64,000 nucleotides of DNA from Mycobacterium sp. (GCA_016197405.1 JACPVR010000004.1:421487-485486); one strand, 5' to 3'; positions 27,874 through 37,187 are shown, counted from the stretch's first letter. Notes: generated from the sequence alone by a model not told the origin. Program-made: numbers and translations.

Positions 27874-29419
27874 CGAACAGCATTGTCAGCACGCGGATAT
27901 CGACCTTTCCGCTGGACATCAACGGCACCTCGGACCGGCTGATCGCCAAGATCTTCCGGGGGATCTTGTATGCCGAAAGCTCGGCAGACAGCAGGGCGCG
28001 CAGCCCGGATGGGTCGAAATCGGCGGCGTCATCCACGGCGATGACCGCGGCGACCAGCTGGCCGCGGTCCCGGTCGGGCAGACCCACGACATGTGCGGAA
28101 CCGCCGGTGAGTCTGGCCAGCACCTTCTCCACCTCGGCCGGCGAGACGTTGGCGCCGGCCGTCTTGATCATCGAACCGGCACGGCCGAGGAAGTAGTAGA
28201 AGCCCTCACCGTCGACGCGCACCATGTCGCCGGTGTGGAACCAGCCGTCGGCGTCGAAACAGTCCTCCCGGCTGTGCCGATGGTATCGCTGCATCAGATA
28301 AGACCCCCTAAGCCACAATTCACCGACGGTGTCGAGTTCGACGTCGGTTCCATTCGTCGGGTCGACGACCCGGGTCTCGAATCCGGGAGCCGGCCGGCCG
28401 AAGGACCCCCGCCGATGCTCAGGCTGGTCGGACTCGTCAGCGCAGATCAACACGACGCTGCCGGCCTCGGTCAGTCCGAGCATGTTGTGCCGCAGCTCGG
28501 GATCCGCCGGTCGTGCGTCGGCGGCCATGATGGGATACAGGTTGCCGCGCCGCACCATTGACAGGTCACGCCCGCGGAAGCTCGGGTGGTTGGCCAGGTG
28601 CGTCACTCCGGCGGCGAAACCATTGGTGATCGTCGGTCTTTCTGCCTCCAACAGGTCGAGGGTGTCGGCCGGGTCGAGTGCGCTGGAGCACAACAACGTC
28701 GAGCCTGCGACCAGGGTGGCCAGCAGGCTGAACGCGAACCCGCCGATCCAAAAGAACGGCGAATTGCTGAACAGAACGTCGTCGGATCGCAGGCCACGGA
28801 TCTCATTGAGGTTGGCCTGGTGTTCGAGCAATGCCGCATGGGTGTGCACCGCCCCTTTGGGCGTGCCCGTCGAACCGGATGTGTAGACGATCGTGAGTGG
28901 GTCACAACCGTCGACATCGGCCTCCATGGCTGCGAGTGTCGCGGCGTCGGCACACTCGGTGTGCTCGGTACGGTCCGTGGCGTCGAAGAGAATATGACGT
29001 AATTGCGGTGTAGCGCTGGTGAACACGTCTAGGTCGAGCTGGTGCACCTGCAAGGCTTCGGCGAGTCGGTGCGCGTAGTCGTGCGAGCGGTAGCGGCGGG
29101 TGGCCAGCAGCACGGCGACATCGGCGTGTGCGAGCTGCCAGCACAGTTCGCGGGCAGTGGAGAAGGTCGAGAACGGCACCACGACCGCTCCGATCCGCGC
29201 CGCGGCGAGCATCGCCACCACGAAGTCCGGGCCGTTCGGGTACAGCACGCCGACGTGCGTGTTCTTGCCGACGCCGAGCGCGATGAGCCGGCGTGCCAAG
29301 ATCGCCGACCGGTCCGCAGCCTCGGCATATCCGATCCGCGCGCCATCGCAGACGAGCAGCGGATGTCCGGCCCGGTGCCTGCGGCGCGCCAGCAGCGCGG
29401 CGATGGTGTCGGCGGTCAT
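27866..29419 (-). CDS. AMP-forming acyl-CoA ligase
   Basis: This 517-residue ANL enzyme has the canonical P-loop YTSGSTGTPKG, LGLTEAGS, WFHTGDMVRVDGEG and the C-terminal SSGKVDIR with the adenylation lysine. It is the middle gene of three tandem ligases, with an 8-base overlap to the next and a 4-base ATGA overlap with the one before. It shares the SPFFWIGGFAFS segment with PMPFFWVGGFGAG of the following ligase, which points to a common origin. It should activate a pathway acid; which one is not visible. Confidence 0.88.
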   Translation of the reverse strand: MTADTIAALLARRRHRAGHPLLVCDGARIGYAEAADRSAILARRLIALGVGKNTHVGVLYPNGPDFVVAMLAAARIGAVVVPFSTFSTARELCWQLAHADVAVLLATRRYRSHDYAHRLAEALQVHQLDLDVFTSATPQLRHILFDATDRTEHTECADAATLAAMEADVDGCDPLTIVYTSGSTGTPKGAVHTHAALLEHQANLNEIRGLRSDDVLFSNSPFFWIGGFAFSLLATLVAGSTLLCSSALDPADTLDLLEAERPTITNGFAAGVTHLANHPSFRGRDLSMVRRGNLYPIMAADARPADPELRHNMLGLTEAGSVVLICADESDQPEHRRGSFGRPAPGFETRVVDPTNGTDVELDTVGELWLRGSYLMQRYHRHSREDCFDADGWFHTGDMVRVDGEGFYYFLGRAGSMIKTAGANVSPAEVEKVLARLTGGSAHVVGLPDRDRGQLVAAVIAVDDAADFDPSGLRALLSAELSAYKIPRKILAISRSEVPLMSSGKVDIRVLTMLFDD

Positions 29420-30882
29420 CTCATCGAATCGAGGGCGTGCAGTCGTTCCCGTACGGCGGTCAGGTCCGGTTTGCCCGACGGCGTCCGGGGAATGGCATCC
29501 ACGACGGCGATCTCGGTGGGAATCTCGTAGCGAGCCAACCGGCTTCGCAGATAGTCGGTGAGTTCCCCGGCATCGGTCGTCAGGCCGGCACGCAGTTCGA
29601 CCATCGCCACCGGTGTCTCGCCGAGACGCTCATCCGGATTACCGATGACGGCGGCGCCCGCCACCGCCGGATGGCTCTCCAGTGCCGCGCGGACGTCATC
29701 GGGGAGCACTTTGAAGCCGCCCCGGATGATGGCCTGGTCGGCGCGGCCGAGGATCCAGAGGAACCCGTCGGCGTCGATGCGGGCCAGGTCTGTGGTGCGA
29801 ATCCACTCCGCGTCGGGTCCGAGCTGCGCCGGTTTCACCTCCAGGAGGCCGGGCTGGTCGGCGTCGAGGGGGCGGCCGTCGTCAGCGACGACCCGCAGCT
29901 GGGCGCCGGGATTGGCGCGTCCGACGCTGCCACGCTTCTGCAGCCAGTACTGCTTGTGGTCGGCGAGCGTCCACGCGGCCACCCCGCCACCGAATTCCGT
30001 TGCCGCGTAAGAGGTGAGCACCGGTATGCCGAACTTCTCGGTGAAGGCATCGGCGTCGTCGGCTGACAGCGGCGCGGTGCCCGAGGTGACCGCAAGGACG
30101 CCGTCGAGGTCGTCGCGGGTCAGATCGGAATGCAGGACCATTCGCAGGGCCGCGGGTACCAGTGAGACGGCGCGGGGCCGGTGTTCGCGCACGGCCGCCG
30201 CCCACTGCGCAAGCTCGAATTTGGGCAACAGAACAAAGGCGCGGGCCTCGGCGATGCACAGCAATACCCGGAAGACACCGCCGACGTGTACCAGTGGTGA
30301 GTTCACGATGGCGACGCCACGGCGCAACGCGGTTGGTGTTCGCGTGTCGGAGATGACGCTGCGAGCCAGCATGTCGTAGGTCAGATCGACCCGTTTCGGC
30401 GCTCCGGTGGTCCCGCTGGTCAACATCCAGACCGCAACCCCGGGCCGTCCCGGATCGTGGGTCGGCGCAGACGCCGCCCGCACCTGCGCGGGTGAGTCCA
30501 GATCACCGATGGTGACCACGGTGGTGGCGGGCGCGGGTGTCACGAGGGCCGAGACATCCTGTGCGGCACCGATGACGACCGGCAGCGCCAAAGCGGCGAG
30601 ATCCTCGCGCGTCCGGGCGTCGCCACGGGCCGGATTGACCACGACGACGGTGCCGCCGGCACGCAGGACACCGAGCAACGCTGCGACATGAGCGGGACTG
30701 TTGCGCAGCAGGATTGCGACCCGGGGATGTTCGCCACCATGGGCGACCGCGAGCTCACCCAACTGGGTCGCCAGGTGGTCGATGTCGGCCCAGCTGGACC
30801 AGCGCCCGTCGTACTGGATTGCCGGTTTCTGGGGATCCAGCGTGAGGACATCGGCGATCCGGCGGCTCAACGGATGCGTCAT
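29416..30882 (-). CDS. AMP-forming acyl-CoA ligase
   Basis: This 488-residue ANL enzyme has the P-loop LTSGTTGAPK, SYAATEFGGG, the RGSVGR segment, GGFKVLPDDVRAAL and the C-terminal PSGKPD with the adenylation lysine. It begins with the ATG of MTHPLSRR, which shares one base with the stop of the crotonase upstream; the 656-residue ORF is an artefact of reading through that gene. Its closest relative in the window is the ligase at 16471. It is the first of three consecutive ligases, possibly serving successive acids or stereoisomers of one pathway. Confidence 0.88.
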   Translation of the reverse strand: MTHPLSRRIADVLTLDPQKPAIQYDGRWSSWADIDHLATQLGELAVAHGGEHPRVAILLRNSPAHVAALLGVLRAGGTVVVVNPARGDARTREDLAALALPVVIGAAQDVSALVTPAPATTVVTIGDLDSPAQVRAASAPTHDPGRPGVAVWMLTSGTTGAPKRVDLTYDMLARSVISDTRTPTALRRGVAIVNSPLVHVGGVFRVLLCIAEARAFVLLPKFELAQWAAAVREHRPRAVSLVPAALRMVLHSDLTRDDLDGVLAVTSGTAPLSADDADAFTEKFGIPVLTSYAATEFGGGVAAWTLADHKQYWLQKRGSVGRANPGAQLRVVADDGRPLDADQPGLLEVKPAQLGPDAEWIRTTDLARIDADGFLWILGRADQAIIRGGFKVLPDDVRAALESHPAVAGAAVIGNPDERLGETPVAMVELRAGLTTDAGELTDYLRSRLARYEIPTEIAVVDAIPRTPSGKPDLTAVRERLHALDSMR

Positions 30883-31688
30883 CAGCGGATCCGGGGCGCC
30901 CCGGTGGCAGCACCGCCGCCGGCTTTGAGTTCGGCCTGACCAAGGGGATTGCCCAGGCGGGTGTAGATCAGGCCTTGGTCGAGCGCGGCCCGGTAGGGCT
31001 TGTCCAACGACTCCCAGATGGCTTTGACGGTGCCCTGAGTCGCCGACGGTGGTTTGGCTGCAATGATTTTGGCGATCTCGTGGGCACGGCTCCAGAGGTT
31101 GTCGGTCGTGACGACCTCGGTGACCAGACCGATCCGCAGGGCTGTCTGTGCGCAGACGCGTTCGTCGTTTCCCATCAGGGCCATGCGCAATGTGTCGCCG
31201 AGGCCGATGCGGCGCATAAGCCCGATCGGCTCCAGGGCCGACACCAGGCCGGCCGAGACGTGCGAATCGAAGAAGGTGGCATCCTCGGAGCACAGCACGA
31301 CGTCGGCTTCGTTGACGAAATACAGCGCGCCGGCGGTGCACATCCCCTGAACCGCGCAGACCACCGGTTTCCACATCTTCTGCCACTTAGGGCTGAGCAA
31401 CTCACCGGGGTCCTCGTGGTTCCAGACATTGTCGGGTTGTCCGTAGGACGACTTGATGTCCAGCCCCGCGCTGAACGCGCGGGTCCCCGCGGCGCGCAGC
31501 ACGACCGCGTTGGTGGCTTCGTCGAGTTTGACGATGCGCCAGGCCGCCTGCATCTCCTCGCACATGGTCCGATTGAAGGAGTTCAGTCGGTCGGGGCGAT
31601 TCAGTGTGATGGTGGCGACGTGATCGGAGCGGTCGAACTGCAGCTCGATGGTTTCGAACGGCTGTGCCGCGGTGCGTGATTCGGGCAT
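30882..31688 (-). CDS. Crotonase-family protein without the hydratase glutamates
   Basis: This 268-residue crotonase-fold protein has the oxyanion-hole segments FSAGLDIKS and GMCTAGAL. At the positions of the two catalytic glutamates of enoyl-CoA hydratase it has Tyr (AGALYFV) and His (DSHVSAG). It may be an isomerase, hydrolase or ring-cleaving enzyme, or use a His in place of Glu. The ATG of MPESRT lies one base after the stop of the next crotonase gene upstream. The neighbour at 31690 shares the D-x-HVS-x-GL segment, so the two are probably duplicates that could form a mixed complex. Confidence 0.82.
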   Translation of the reverse strand: MPESRTAAQPFETIELQFDRSDHVATITLNRPDRLNSFNRTMCEEMQAAWRIVKLDEATNAVVLRAAGTRAFSAGLDIKSSYGQPDNVWNHEDPGELLSPKWQKMWKPVVCAVQGMCTAGALYFVNEADVVLCSEDATFFDSHVSAGLVSALEPIGLMRRIGLGDTLRMALMGNDERVCAQTALRIGLVTEVVTTDNLWSRAHEIAKIIAAKPPSATQGTVKAIWESLDKPYRAALDQGLIYTRLGNPLGQAELKAGGGAATGAPRIR

Positions 31689-31689
31689 G

Positions 31690-32511
31690 TCAGCGGCACT
31701 TCCAGTTCGGTGCGCGCTTCTCGACGAAGGCCATCGGCCCCTCGGCGGCATCCTCGGTACGGACCACCCGCTCCCGGAACGTCTCGGCCAGGATCTCGCC
31801 TTCCAGTAGCGGGAGATCCAGTGTCTTGTGGATGGCCAGGCGGGTCCCGCGTACTGCCAGCGGCGCGTTCGAGTTCACGATGTCGGCGATCTCGTGAGCG
31901 CGTTCCAGTAGCCGGTCGTGTTCGATGATCTCGGTGATCATGCCGAGTTCGTAGGCGCGCTCGGCGCCCATGCGCTCATGCTTGCCCATCAGCGCCATCC
32001 GCAGGGCAACCGATCGAGGTAGCGCCCGGGCCAGCCGTACCATCTCACGGGCAGCGACGAGACCGATGCTGACATGTGGGTCGAAGAACGTCGCGCGCTC
32101 GGAGGCGATGACGATATCGCCGGTCGTCACCCAGTCCAGGCCGGCGCCGCAGCAGATTCCGTTGATGGCTGCCAGCACCGGTTTGGCCATTCGGCGAAAC
32201 GGTGGGGTGCCTTCCTGCGGAGCTTCCCACTGGTCGTAGGTGGACAGGTACGGCCGCTCGTAGATGACCTTGCCATCCTCGGGAATCTCCGTGACATCGG
32301 CGCCGGTACAGAAGGCCCGCCCGGTCCCGGTGACGATCATCAGCCAGATGTCGTCGTTGTTCTCGACCTCGTCATAGGCCGCGCGCAACTCGGCGACCAT
32401 GTGCGGGCTCAATGCGTTGAGGGCTTCGGGCCGATTCAGCGTGATGGTCGCAGTGTGTCCGTCGACCTCGTAGGTGATGGTGTCGTACGTCGTCGACGCC
32501 GTGGTGGCCAT
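31690..32511 (-). CDS. Crotonase-family protein
   Basis: This 273-residue crotonase-fold protein has FCTGADVTE and GICCGAGLDWV as oxyanion-hole elements. It carries Asp/Trp rather than Glu at the first catalytic position and His in DPHVSIG at the second. The fold binds an acyl-CoA, but classical hydration is doubtful. It starts at the ATG of MATTASTT, preceded by GAAGGGA. It is second in the operon that begins with the crotonase at 33367. Confidence 0.84.
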   Translation of the reverse strand: MATTASTTYDTITYEVDGHTATITLNRPEALNALSPHMVAELRAAYDEVENNDDIWLMIVTGTGRAFCTGADVTEIPEDGKVIYERPYLSTYDQWEAPQEGTPPFRRMAKPVLAAINGICCGAGLDWVTTGDIVIASERATFFDPHVSIGLVAAREMVRLARALPRSVALRMALMGKHERMGAERAYELGMITEIIEHDRLLERAHEIADIVNSNAPLAVRGTRLAIHKTLDLPLLEGEILAETFRERVVRTEDAAEGPMAFVEKRAPNWKCR

Positions 32512-32548
32512 GGGTGTCCCTTCGATTTTGTTCGGTTCGGCAGGACCG

Positions 32549-33367
32549 TCAGCGGCCCTGGAAGTCCGGGGAGCGACGCTCGCGGAATGCGGCCAGGCCT
32601 TCTTTGAAATCACCTGTGCGTGCCGATAATTCGAGATTGAACAACTCCTGTGTCATCGACTGGACCAGGCTGTTGTGCGCGGCGGCTCCGATGGCCTGTT
32701 TGGTCAGCCCCATCGCGACGGTCGGCGCCGCGGCCAGCCGTGTCAGTAGGGCGTCGGAGGTCGCATCGAGGTCGGCGGCCGCGACGGCCTGGTGGATCAG
32801 GCCCCAGTCGGCCGCGGTGTCGCCGCTGACCCGCTCTCCGAGCAGTAACATCCGTCTGGCGCGGGTCAGCCCGATGAGCCTGGGCAGCAACCAGGTGGCA
32901 CCCGAATCCGGGCTGAAGCCCCGGTCCAGGAACGGCTCCCAGAACACCGCTTCGCTGTCGGCGACGGTGAAGTCCGCCGCCAGCGCCAGGTTGCAGCCGA
33001 GGCCGACGGCCCAGCCGCGCACGGTACATACCACCGGCAGTGCGATGGTCGTGAGGAGTTCGACGACGCGATGGGCGGTGTGAGGGATCCGCCGTACCAG
33101 ATCACCGGTGCGGGGACGCCGGTCACCGGAATTGGTCGCCACCCAGTCGGCCCCCGTGCAGAAGTCGTCACCGGCGCCTCGGATGCCGATGGCCCGCAGC
33201 GCGTCGTCGGTTGCCGCGGCGGTCAAGATCGACACCAACTGATCGATCATGGCGTGGTCGAGGGAGTTGCGGCGCGCTGGGCGGTCGAGGGTTATCCGGA
33301 GGATCGCCCCGTCGTGGACCGCCGTGACCGAACCGGCTGGGGTGTCGCGACGTTCGGTGTCGGCCAT
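32549..33367 (-). CDS. Crotonase-family protein, isomerase-like active site
   Basis: This 272-residue crotonase-fold protein has FCTGADWVA and GWAVGLGCNLAL, where Asn replaces the first catalytic Glu. The second Glu is also absent, but an Asp occurs in RGFSPDSGATW, the position used by dienoyl-/enoyl-CoA isomerases such as PaaG. Double-bond shift is therefore more likely than hydration. It is the first gene of the long minus-strand operon and is divergent from the GntR gene at 33507. Confidence 0.85.
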   Translation of the reverse strand: MADTERRDTPAGSVTAVHDGAILRITLDRPARRNSLDHAMIDQLVSILTAAATDDALRAIGIRGAGDDFCTGADWVATNSGDRRPRTGDLVRRIPHTAHRVVELLTTIALPVVCTVRGWAVGLGCNLALAADFTVADSEAVFWEPFLDRGFSPDSGATWLLPRLIGLTRARRMLLLGERVSGDTAADWGLIHQAVAAADLDATSDALLTRLAAAPTVAMGLTKQAIGAAAHNSLVQSMTQELFNLELSARTGDFKEGLAAFRERRSPDFQGR

Positions 33368-33388
33368 CTGCGCACCCCTTCCGTACTC

Positions 33389-33430
33389 GTATGGACAGTC
33401 GTATAGATAGCCATACAGTAGACGATACGA
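33389..33430. promoter_or_regulatory. Imperfect dyad of GTAT/ATAC half-sites in a divergent promoter
   Basis: The region between the crotonase and GntR genes holds CGTAT, GTAT, ATAC and ATACG elements arranged symmetrically over 42 bases. One 17-base stretch (ACAGTAG-ACG-ATACGAT, 33416-33432) is a two-mismatch relative of the window-wide operator. The local GntR protein or the common regulator could bind here. Confidence 0.4.
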
Positions 33431-33506
33431 TTTCTATCCTGTACAAGTTAGCAAGGAAAGGCCGCGCACGGAACACGCGGCGAAGAGTCGACAATTGGGG
33501 GCCGGG

Positions 33507-34349
33507 GTGGTGGCATACCGCATCCGTCAACCCCGCGTCGCCGATATCGTGGCGTCCCGCCTTCGTGACGACATCCTGTCGGGCCGGCTCAAGGAGGGCG
33601 ATGTGCTGCCCACCCAGGAGAGTCTGTTCCACCAATTCGGTGTCAGTCCGCCTGCTCTGCGGGAAGCCATCCACCTGCTGGAGACCGACGGACTGGTGTC
33701 GGTGCGCCGAGGCAATGTCGGTGGCGCCGTGGTGCATCTGCCGACCGCCGAGCGGACCGCGCAGATGATCGGCATGGTGTTGCAGGCCCGAGCAGCAACA
33801 CCTTCCGATGTCAGCGGCGCGTTGATGCACCTCGAACCGGTGTGTGCCGGTATGTGTGCGGCCAGGCCGGACCGCGACGCCGAAGTGGTTCCGGTCCTGC
33901 AAGCCGAAATCGACCGGCAAACAGCAGAATTCGACGATGTCTCGGCCTATGTCCCCAACGCGCGGCGGTTTCACGAGCAGCTGGTCGCACGGTGTGGCAA
34001 CGAACCGATGATCCTGTTGATCGGGTCACTGGAGTTGATCTGGTCGGCGCACGAGTCGTCGGTGTGGAGCGGTGACGGGGACAGGGCGGCGGCCGACGGA
34101 ACGGCCGCGGCCGGGCTGAGGACCCGCCGGGCCGCACTGCGTGATCATCAACGGCTGCTGGAGGCGATCCGCGCCGGAGATACCGCTCTCGCGATTCGGA
34201 TCGCGAGCGATCACGTCTCGGCGGCCAGGACCAACACACTTGCCCGTGGGACGGATGATTCCGGCGCGGCACAGAAAACCATTGAGGCACGGCTGATCTC
34301 GAATCTGGATCGGCGGCCATGGCAGACCGGAAGGATCGATGAACGATGA
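33507..34349 (+). CDS. GntR-family regulator (FadR/FCD subfamily)
   Basis: This GntR regulator of about 280 residues has a winged helix (QESLFHQFGVSPPALREAIHL) with the following wing RRGNVGGAVV, then an FCD-type helical domain. It is divergent from the three-crotonase/three-ligase operon and overlaps the next crotonase gene by four bases. It likely regulates the divergent pair in response to an acid or acyl-CoA. The start is uncertain: GTG at 33507 or 33510, or TTG at 33495; no clear ribosome site is visible. The C-terminal part contains an Ala-rich stretch after about residue 190. Confidence 0.84.
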   Translation: MVAYRIRQPRVADIVASRLRDDILSGRLKEGDVLPTQESLFHQFGVSPPALREAIHLLETDGLVSVRRGNVGGAVVHLPTAERTAQMIGMVLQARAATPSDVSGALMHLEPVCAGMCAARPDRDAEVVPVLQAEIDRQTAEFDDVSAYVPNARRFHEQLVARCGNEPMILLIGSLELIWSAHESSVWSGDGDRAAADGTAAAGLRTRRAALRDHQRLLEAIRAGDTALAIRIASDHVSAARTNTLARGTDDSGAAQKTIEARLISNLDRRPWQTGRIDER

Positions 34350-35242
34350 CCACATCGGACAGCGGCGACGATCGAGTGCTCTTCGAGGTCGACCGGGAAT
34401 CCCGGATAGCGACCATCACGCTGAACAACCCGCAACAGCGCAACTCCTATGACGCCGGGATGCGCGAACTGCTGGCCCGCTACCTGGATCAGGTGGCCGA
34501 GGATGACGATCTCACCGTCGTACTACTGCGTGGTGCGGAAGGGGTCTTCTCGACCGGAGCCGATATGAACAACGCCTACGGCTGGTACGGCGAGAAGGCA
34601 CCGGACTCGGAGAAGCCGGCAAAGAGCAGGCCGAGTCAGCGCAGGCGGCTCACGGTGGATCGCAAGTCGTTCGGCTTCTACCACAACCTGATGGGTTTCC
34701 CGAAGGTCACCGTCGGCGAGATCTCGGGCTATGCGCTGGGTGGAGGCTTCGAGATGGCCCTGATGATGGATATCTCGGTGATCGCCCGCGACACCCGAAT
34801 CGGTATGCCCGCCACCAGATTTCTCGGACCCGCCTTGGGCAGTCTGCACATGTTCTTCCACCGGCTCGGCCCCGTGCAGGCCCGACGCTTACTGCTCACC
34901 GGCGACATCGTCGAAGCGGGCACCGTCGAGCACCTCGGTATCTTCACCGAGACATGCTCGGCGGCAGCGGTGTCGGCACGTGCGCGGTATTGGGCGGAGA
35001 AAGCGGCCAAGATGCCCGCCGACGGTGTCGTCATCGCAAAGGAGGCGTTCCGTCTCGTCGAGCAGAGCCAGGCCTACCAGGGTGAGGAGGTCGCCAGCTA
35101 TATCTTCCACGCCTACGGAACCAACCTCCAGTTCGCACCGGGGGAGTTCAATTTCGTCAAGACCAGGGCGCAGGTCGGAACGAAAGAGGCCTTCCGGCTC
35201 CGCGACGAACACTTCGCGATTCCCGAGCCCGCGGAGCAGTAA
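34346..35242 (+). CDS. Crotonase-family protein
   Basis: This 298-residue crotonase-fold protein has STGADMNNAYG as first oxyanion element and YALGGGFEMAL, which keeps the first catalytic Glu. At the second site it has Thr (PATRFLG). It has a long insertion (WYGEKAPDSEKPAKSRPSQRR) after the first oxyanion loop, which could shape the substrate pocket. One retained Glu allows hydratase or hydrolase chemistry with altered base/acid. Its ATG overlaps the GntR stop. It is convergent with the TetR gene, 7 bases apart. Confidence 0.84.
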   Translation: MTTSDSGDDRVLFEVDRESRIATITLNNPQQRNSYDAGMRELLARYLDQVAEDDDLTVVLLRGAEGVFSTGADMNNAYGWYGEKAPDSEKPAKSRPSQRRRLTVDRKSFGFYHNLMGFPKVTVGEISGYALGGGFEMALMMDISVIARDTRIGMPATRFLGPALGSLHMFFHRLGPVQARRLLLTGDIVEAGTVEHLGIFTETCSAAAVSARARYWAEKAAKMPADGVVIAKEAFRLVEQSQAYQGEEVASYIFHAYGTNLQFAPGEFNFVKTRAQVGTKEAFRLRDEHFAIPEPAEQ

Positions 35243-35249
35243 TGCGTGC

Positions 35250-35990
35250 TTACTTGGCTTTACGACGTTGCCGGGGAGAGGCTTTCGCCGCGGTCTGGCC
35301 GATGAGGCGCTCGGCATGATCCAGGATGCACTCGAGCCCGTACTCGAAATTGGTCTCGTCGGCCGCGCCGATGCGATGCCCCTCCTGGCTGACCTGTGCC
35401 AGCAACGGAGTGGTCTCCGGGTCGATGACCATGGTCTCTTCGAAGTCGCCAGGCCCGCCGTCGGTGGCCCGGTTCTTCTCGTAAAGCCGTTGCAGGACCA
35501 CCGAACCGCGCACGTGGACCGAGACCGCCGAGTAGGTGTCGAAAGCGGCCTCCGGGGAGAGCCCGGCCTCGACGAGGCTGGCGATCGACTTCTCGACTTC
35601 GAGGACGCCGACACGGGCGGCGCGGGGCGGCAGCGCCGAGCGGATCAGGATGAGATCACACAGGATCGGGCTGCCGAGGAAGGTCTTGCGCATGGCGCGT
35701 GCATGGTTGCGCAGCGTCTCACGCCAATCGGCGGCCTCGATATACGGCGTCGCAAAGACATACTGACGCAGCGCACGCTCCGTCATGGCGTTGAGCAGGT
35801 CGTCCTTCTTGCGGAAGTACCAGTAGATACTGGTGACGCCGACACCGAGATGCTTGCCGAGCAACGGCATGCTGAGATTGTCGATCCCCACCTGTTCGGC
35901 GAGGTCGAAAGCGCCGTTGATGATGTCGTCGGGATTGATGGACCCGCGCTCGCGTCGCTGCCGCTTCTCCGCGGTCGCTTGCTTTGCCAC
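35250..35990 (-). CDS. TetR-family regulator
   Basis: This 246-residue TetR protein has the helix-turn-helix MPLLGKHLGVGVTSIYWYF and a TetR C-terminal helical domain, with a charged Lys/Arg-rich tail (SPRQRRKAK). It starts at GTG with GAGGTG upstream. It is divergent from the SDR at 36271 across 280 bases; that stretch holds a TACCGGTA palindrome (about 36114) but no copy of the 17-bp operator. It could be the common regulator or a local one; there is no sequence proof. Confidence 0.85.
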   Translation of the reverse strand: MAKQATAEKRQRRERGSINPDDIINGAFDLAEQVGIDNLSMPLLGKHLGVGVTSIYWYFRKKDDLLNAMTERALRQYVFATPYIEAADWRETLRNHARAMRKTFLGSPILCDLILIRSALPPRAARVGVLEVEKSIASLVEAGLSPEAAFDTYSAVSVHVRGSVVLQRLYEKNRATDGGPGDFEETMVIDPETTPLLAQVSQEGHRIGAADETNFEYGLECILDHAERLIGQTAAKASPRQRRKAK

Positions 35991-36270
35991 TGGGCACCTC
36001 CGTCAAGATCGGGCCTGGATCGTCAGACCCCGCGCTGCGGCGAGCGGTGGATGAGAATCTACCGGCAAACAACTGGGGAAAGATTGCTCCGCTCGCGTGT
36101 CGCCGACAACCTTACCGGTAGCCATCCCATTTGCCGCACTGCACCGCAGGTGCCGACCGCCGGCGCCCCCTCGTCGTCTTCACTAGCGTGATGGTCATCG
36201 TTGGCGTTTCCGCAGGAGCAGCAGTGTTCACGAGCCGGGGTCGACGACCTCAGACGGGGGGTGATCGGCC

Positions 36271-37068
36271 ATGGACCTCGGTCTTCGGGACGCCGCCGCG
36301 GTAGTGGTGGGCGGTGGGCGCGGTATGGGACTGGCCTCGGCTCGCTGCCTGGCCGATGACGGAGCCCGGGTTGCGGTGGTGGCACGCACCCGGACCGATA
36401 TCGATCAGGTGGTCGAGGAACTGGCTCTCCGGGGCAGCCCCGACGCGGTCGGGCTGATCGCCGACGCCGCCGATGAATCCCAGGTCGAAGCGGCATTCGC
36501 GCAGCTGGGACAGCGCTGGGGCGGCGAACTCAACATCCTGGTCAATGCCGTGGGGCCATCGGTTCAGGGGCGCTTCGATGATCTCAGCGACGACCAATGG
36601 CGGCAGGCGATCGACCAGGGCGCCATGGGCATGGTGCACTGCGTGCGTGCGGCGCTACCACTGCTGCGCAGCGCGCAGTGGGCGCGCATCGTGAACTTCT
36701 CCGCGAGTTCCACTCAGCGGCAAGGGATCACACTTGCTGCCTATACCGCGGCGAAGGCCATGGTGACGAGCGTCTCCAAGAATCTGTCGCTGTTGCTGGC
36801 TCCCGACGAGATCCTGGTGAACGTCGTATCACCGGGCAGCGTCGCCTCCGATTCCATGAAGGCCTGGGCCACGTCGGTCGGCGTCGACGGCGGTGATCCA
36901 TACGCCGTGATGGACGCGATCACCCGACACTTCGGCCATCCGGCGCACCTGCCGCGCGCCGGCCTGCCCGAAGAGATCGGTCCCGTCGTCGCATTCCTTG
37001 CATCGCAACGCAACTCGTATATGACCGGAGCGAACGTCAACGTCGACGGTGGCTCGGACTTCACCTGA
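36271..37068 (+). CDS. Short-chain dehydrogenase/reductase
   Basis: This 265-residue SDR has GGGRGMG as cofactor motif and catalytic YTAAKAM. The final segment (MTGANVNVDGGSDF) is the usual SDR C-terminus. It stands alone between two promoter regions and is divergent from the TetR gene. The reaction is oxidation or reduction of an alcohol/ketone pair; the substrate is unknown. GGGGGGTGA precedes the ATG. Confidence 0.88.
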   Translation: MDLGLRDAAAVVVGGGRGMGLASARCLADDGARVAVVARTRTDIDQVVEELALRGSPDAVGLIADAADESQVEAAFAQLGQRWGGELNILVNAVGPSVQGRFDDLSDDQWRQAIDQGAMGMVHCVRAALPLLRSAQWARIVNFSASSTQRQGITLAAYTAAKAMVTSVSKNLSLLLAPDEILVNVVSPGSVASDSMKAWATSVGVDGGDPYAVMDAITRHFGHPAHLPRAGLPEEIGPVVAFLASQRNSYMTGANVNVDGGSDFT

Positions 37069-37084
37069 GACATACCGATTCGAC

Positions 37085-37150
37085 GAGCCCGCGGGCTGCC
37101 TGAAAACCATTAGCGGAGTGGCATTTCAGGGCATGACCCGAGCCCGCGGG
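37085..37150. repeat. Repeat cluster downstream of the SDR: palindrome, direct and inverted repeats
   Basis: AGCCCGCGGGCT (37086-37097) is a 12-base palindrome whose GAGCCCGCGGG part recurs 55 bases later (37140-37150). Between them CCTGAAA and TTTCAGG form an inverted repeat (37099-37105 and 37124-37130). The cluster lies after the SDR stop and before the next promoter, so a transcription terminator is the simplest reading. Confidence 0.4.
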
Positions 37151-37170
37151 GGACGGTTGCGGAATGCGCT

Positions 37171-37187
37171 ACCGATAGGTATACAGT
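37171..37187. promoter_or_regulatory. Degenerate copy of the 17-bp operator
   Basis: ACCGATA-GGT-ATACAGT has a right half that matches the consensus and a left half with two mismatches. It lies 54 bases upstream of the crotonase start at 37242, which begins a six-gene operon. Confidence 0.4.

Noticed and set aside
29416-31386. 656-residue ORF for the first CoA ligase
   Set aside because: The N-terminal 168 codons read through the crotonase gene in another frame; the true ATG is at 30882.
33404-33420. ATAGATA-GCC-ATACAGT as an operator copy
   Set aside because: The right half matches but the left half has four mismatches; only the overlapping dyad is reported.
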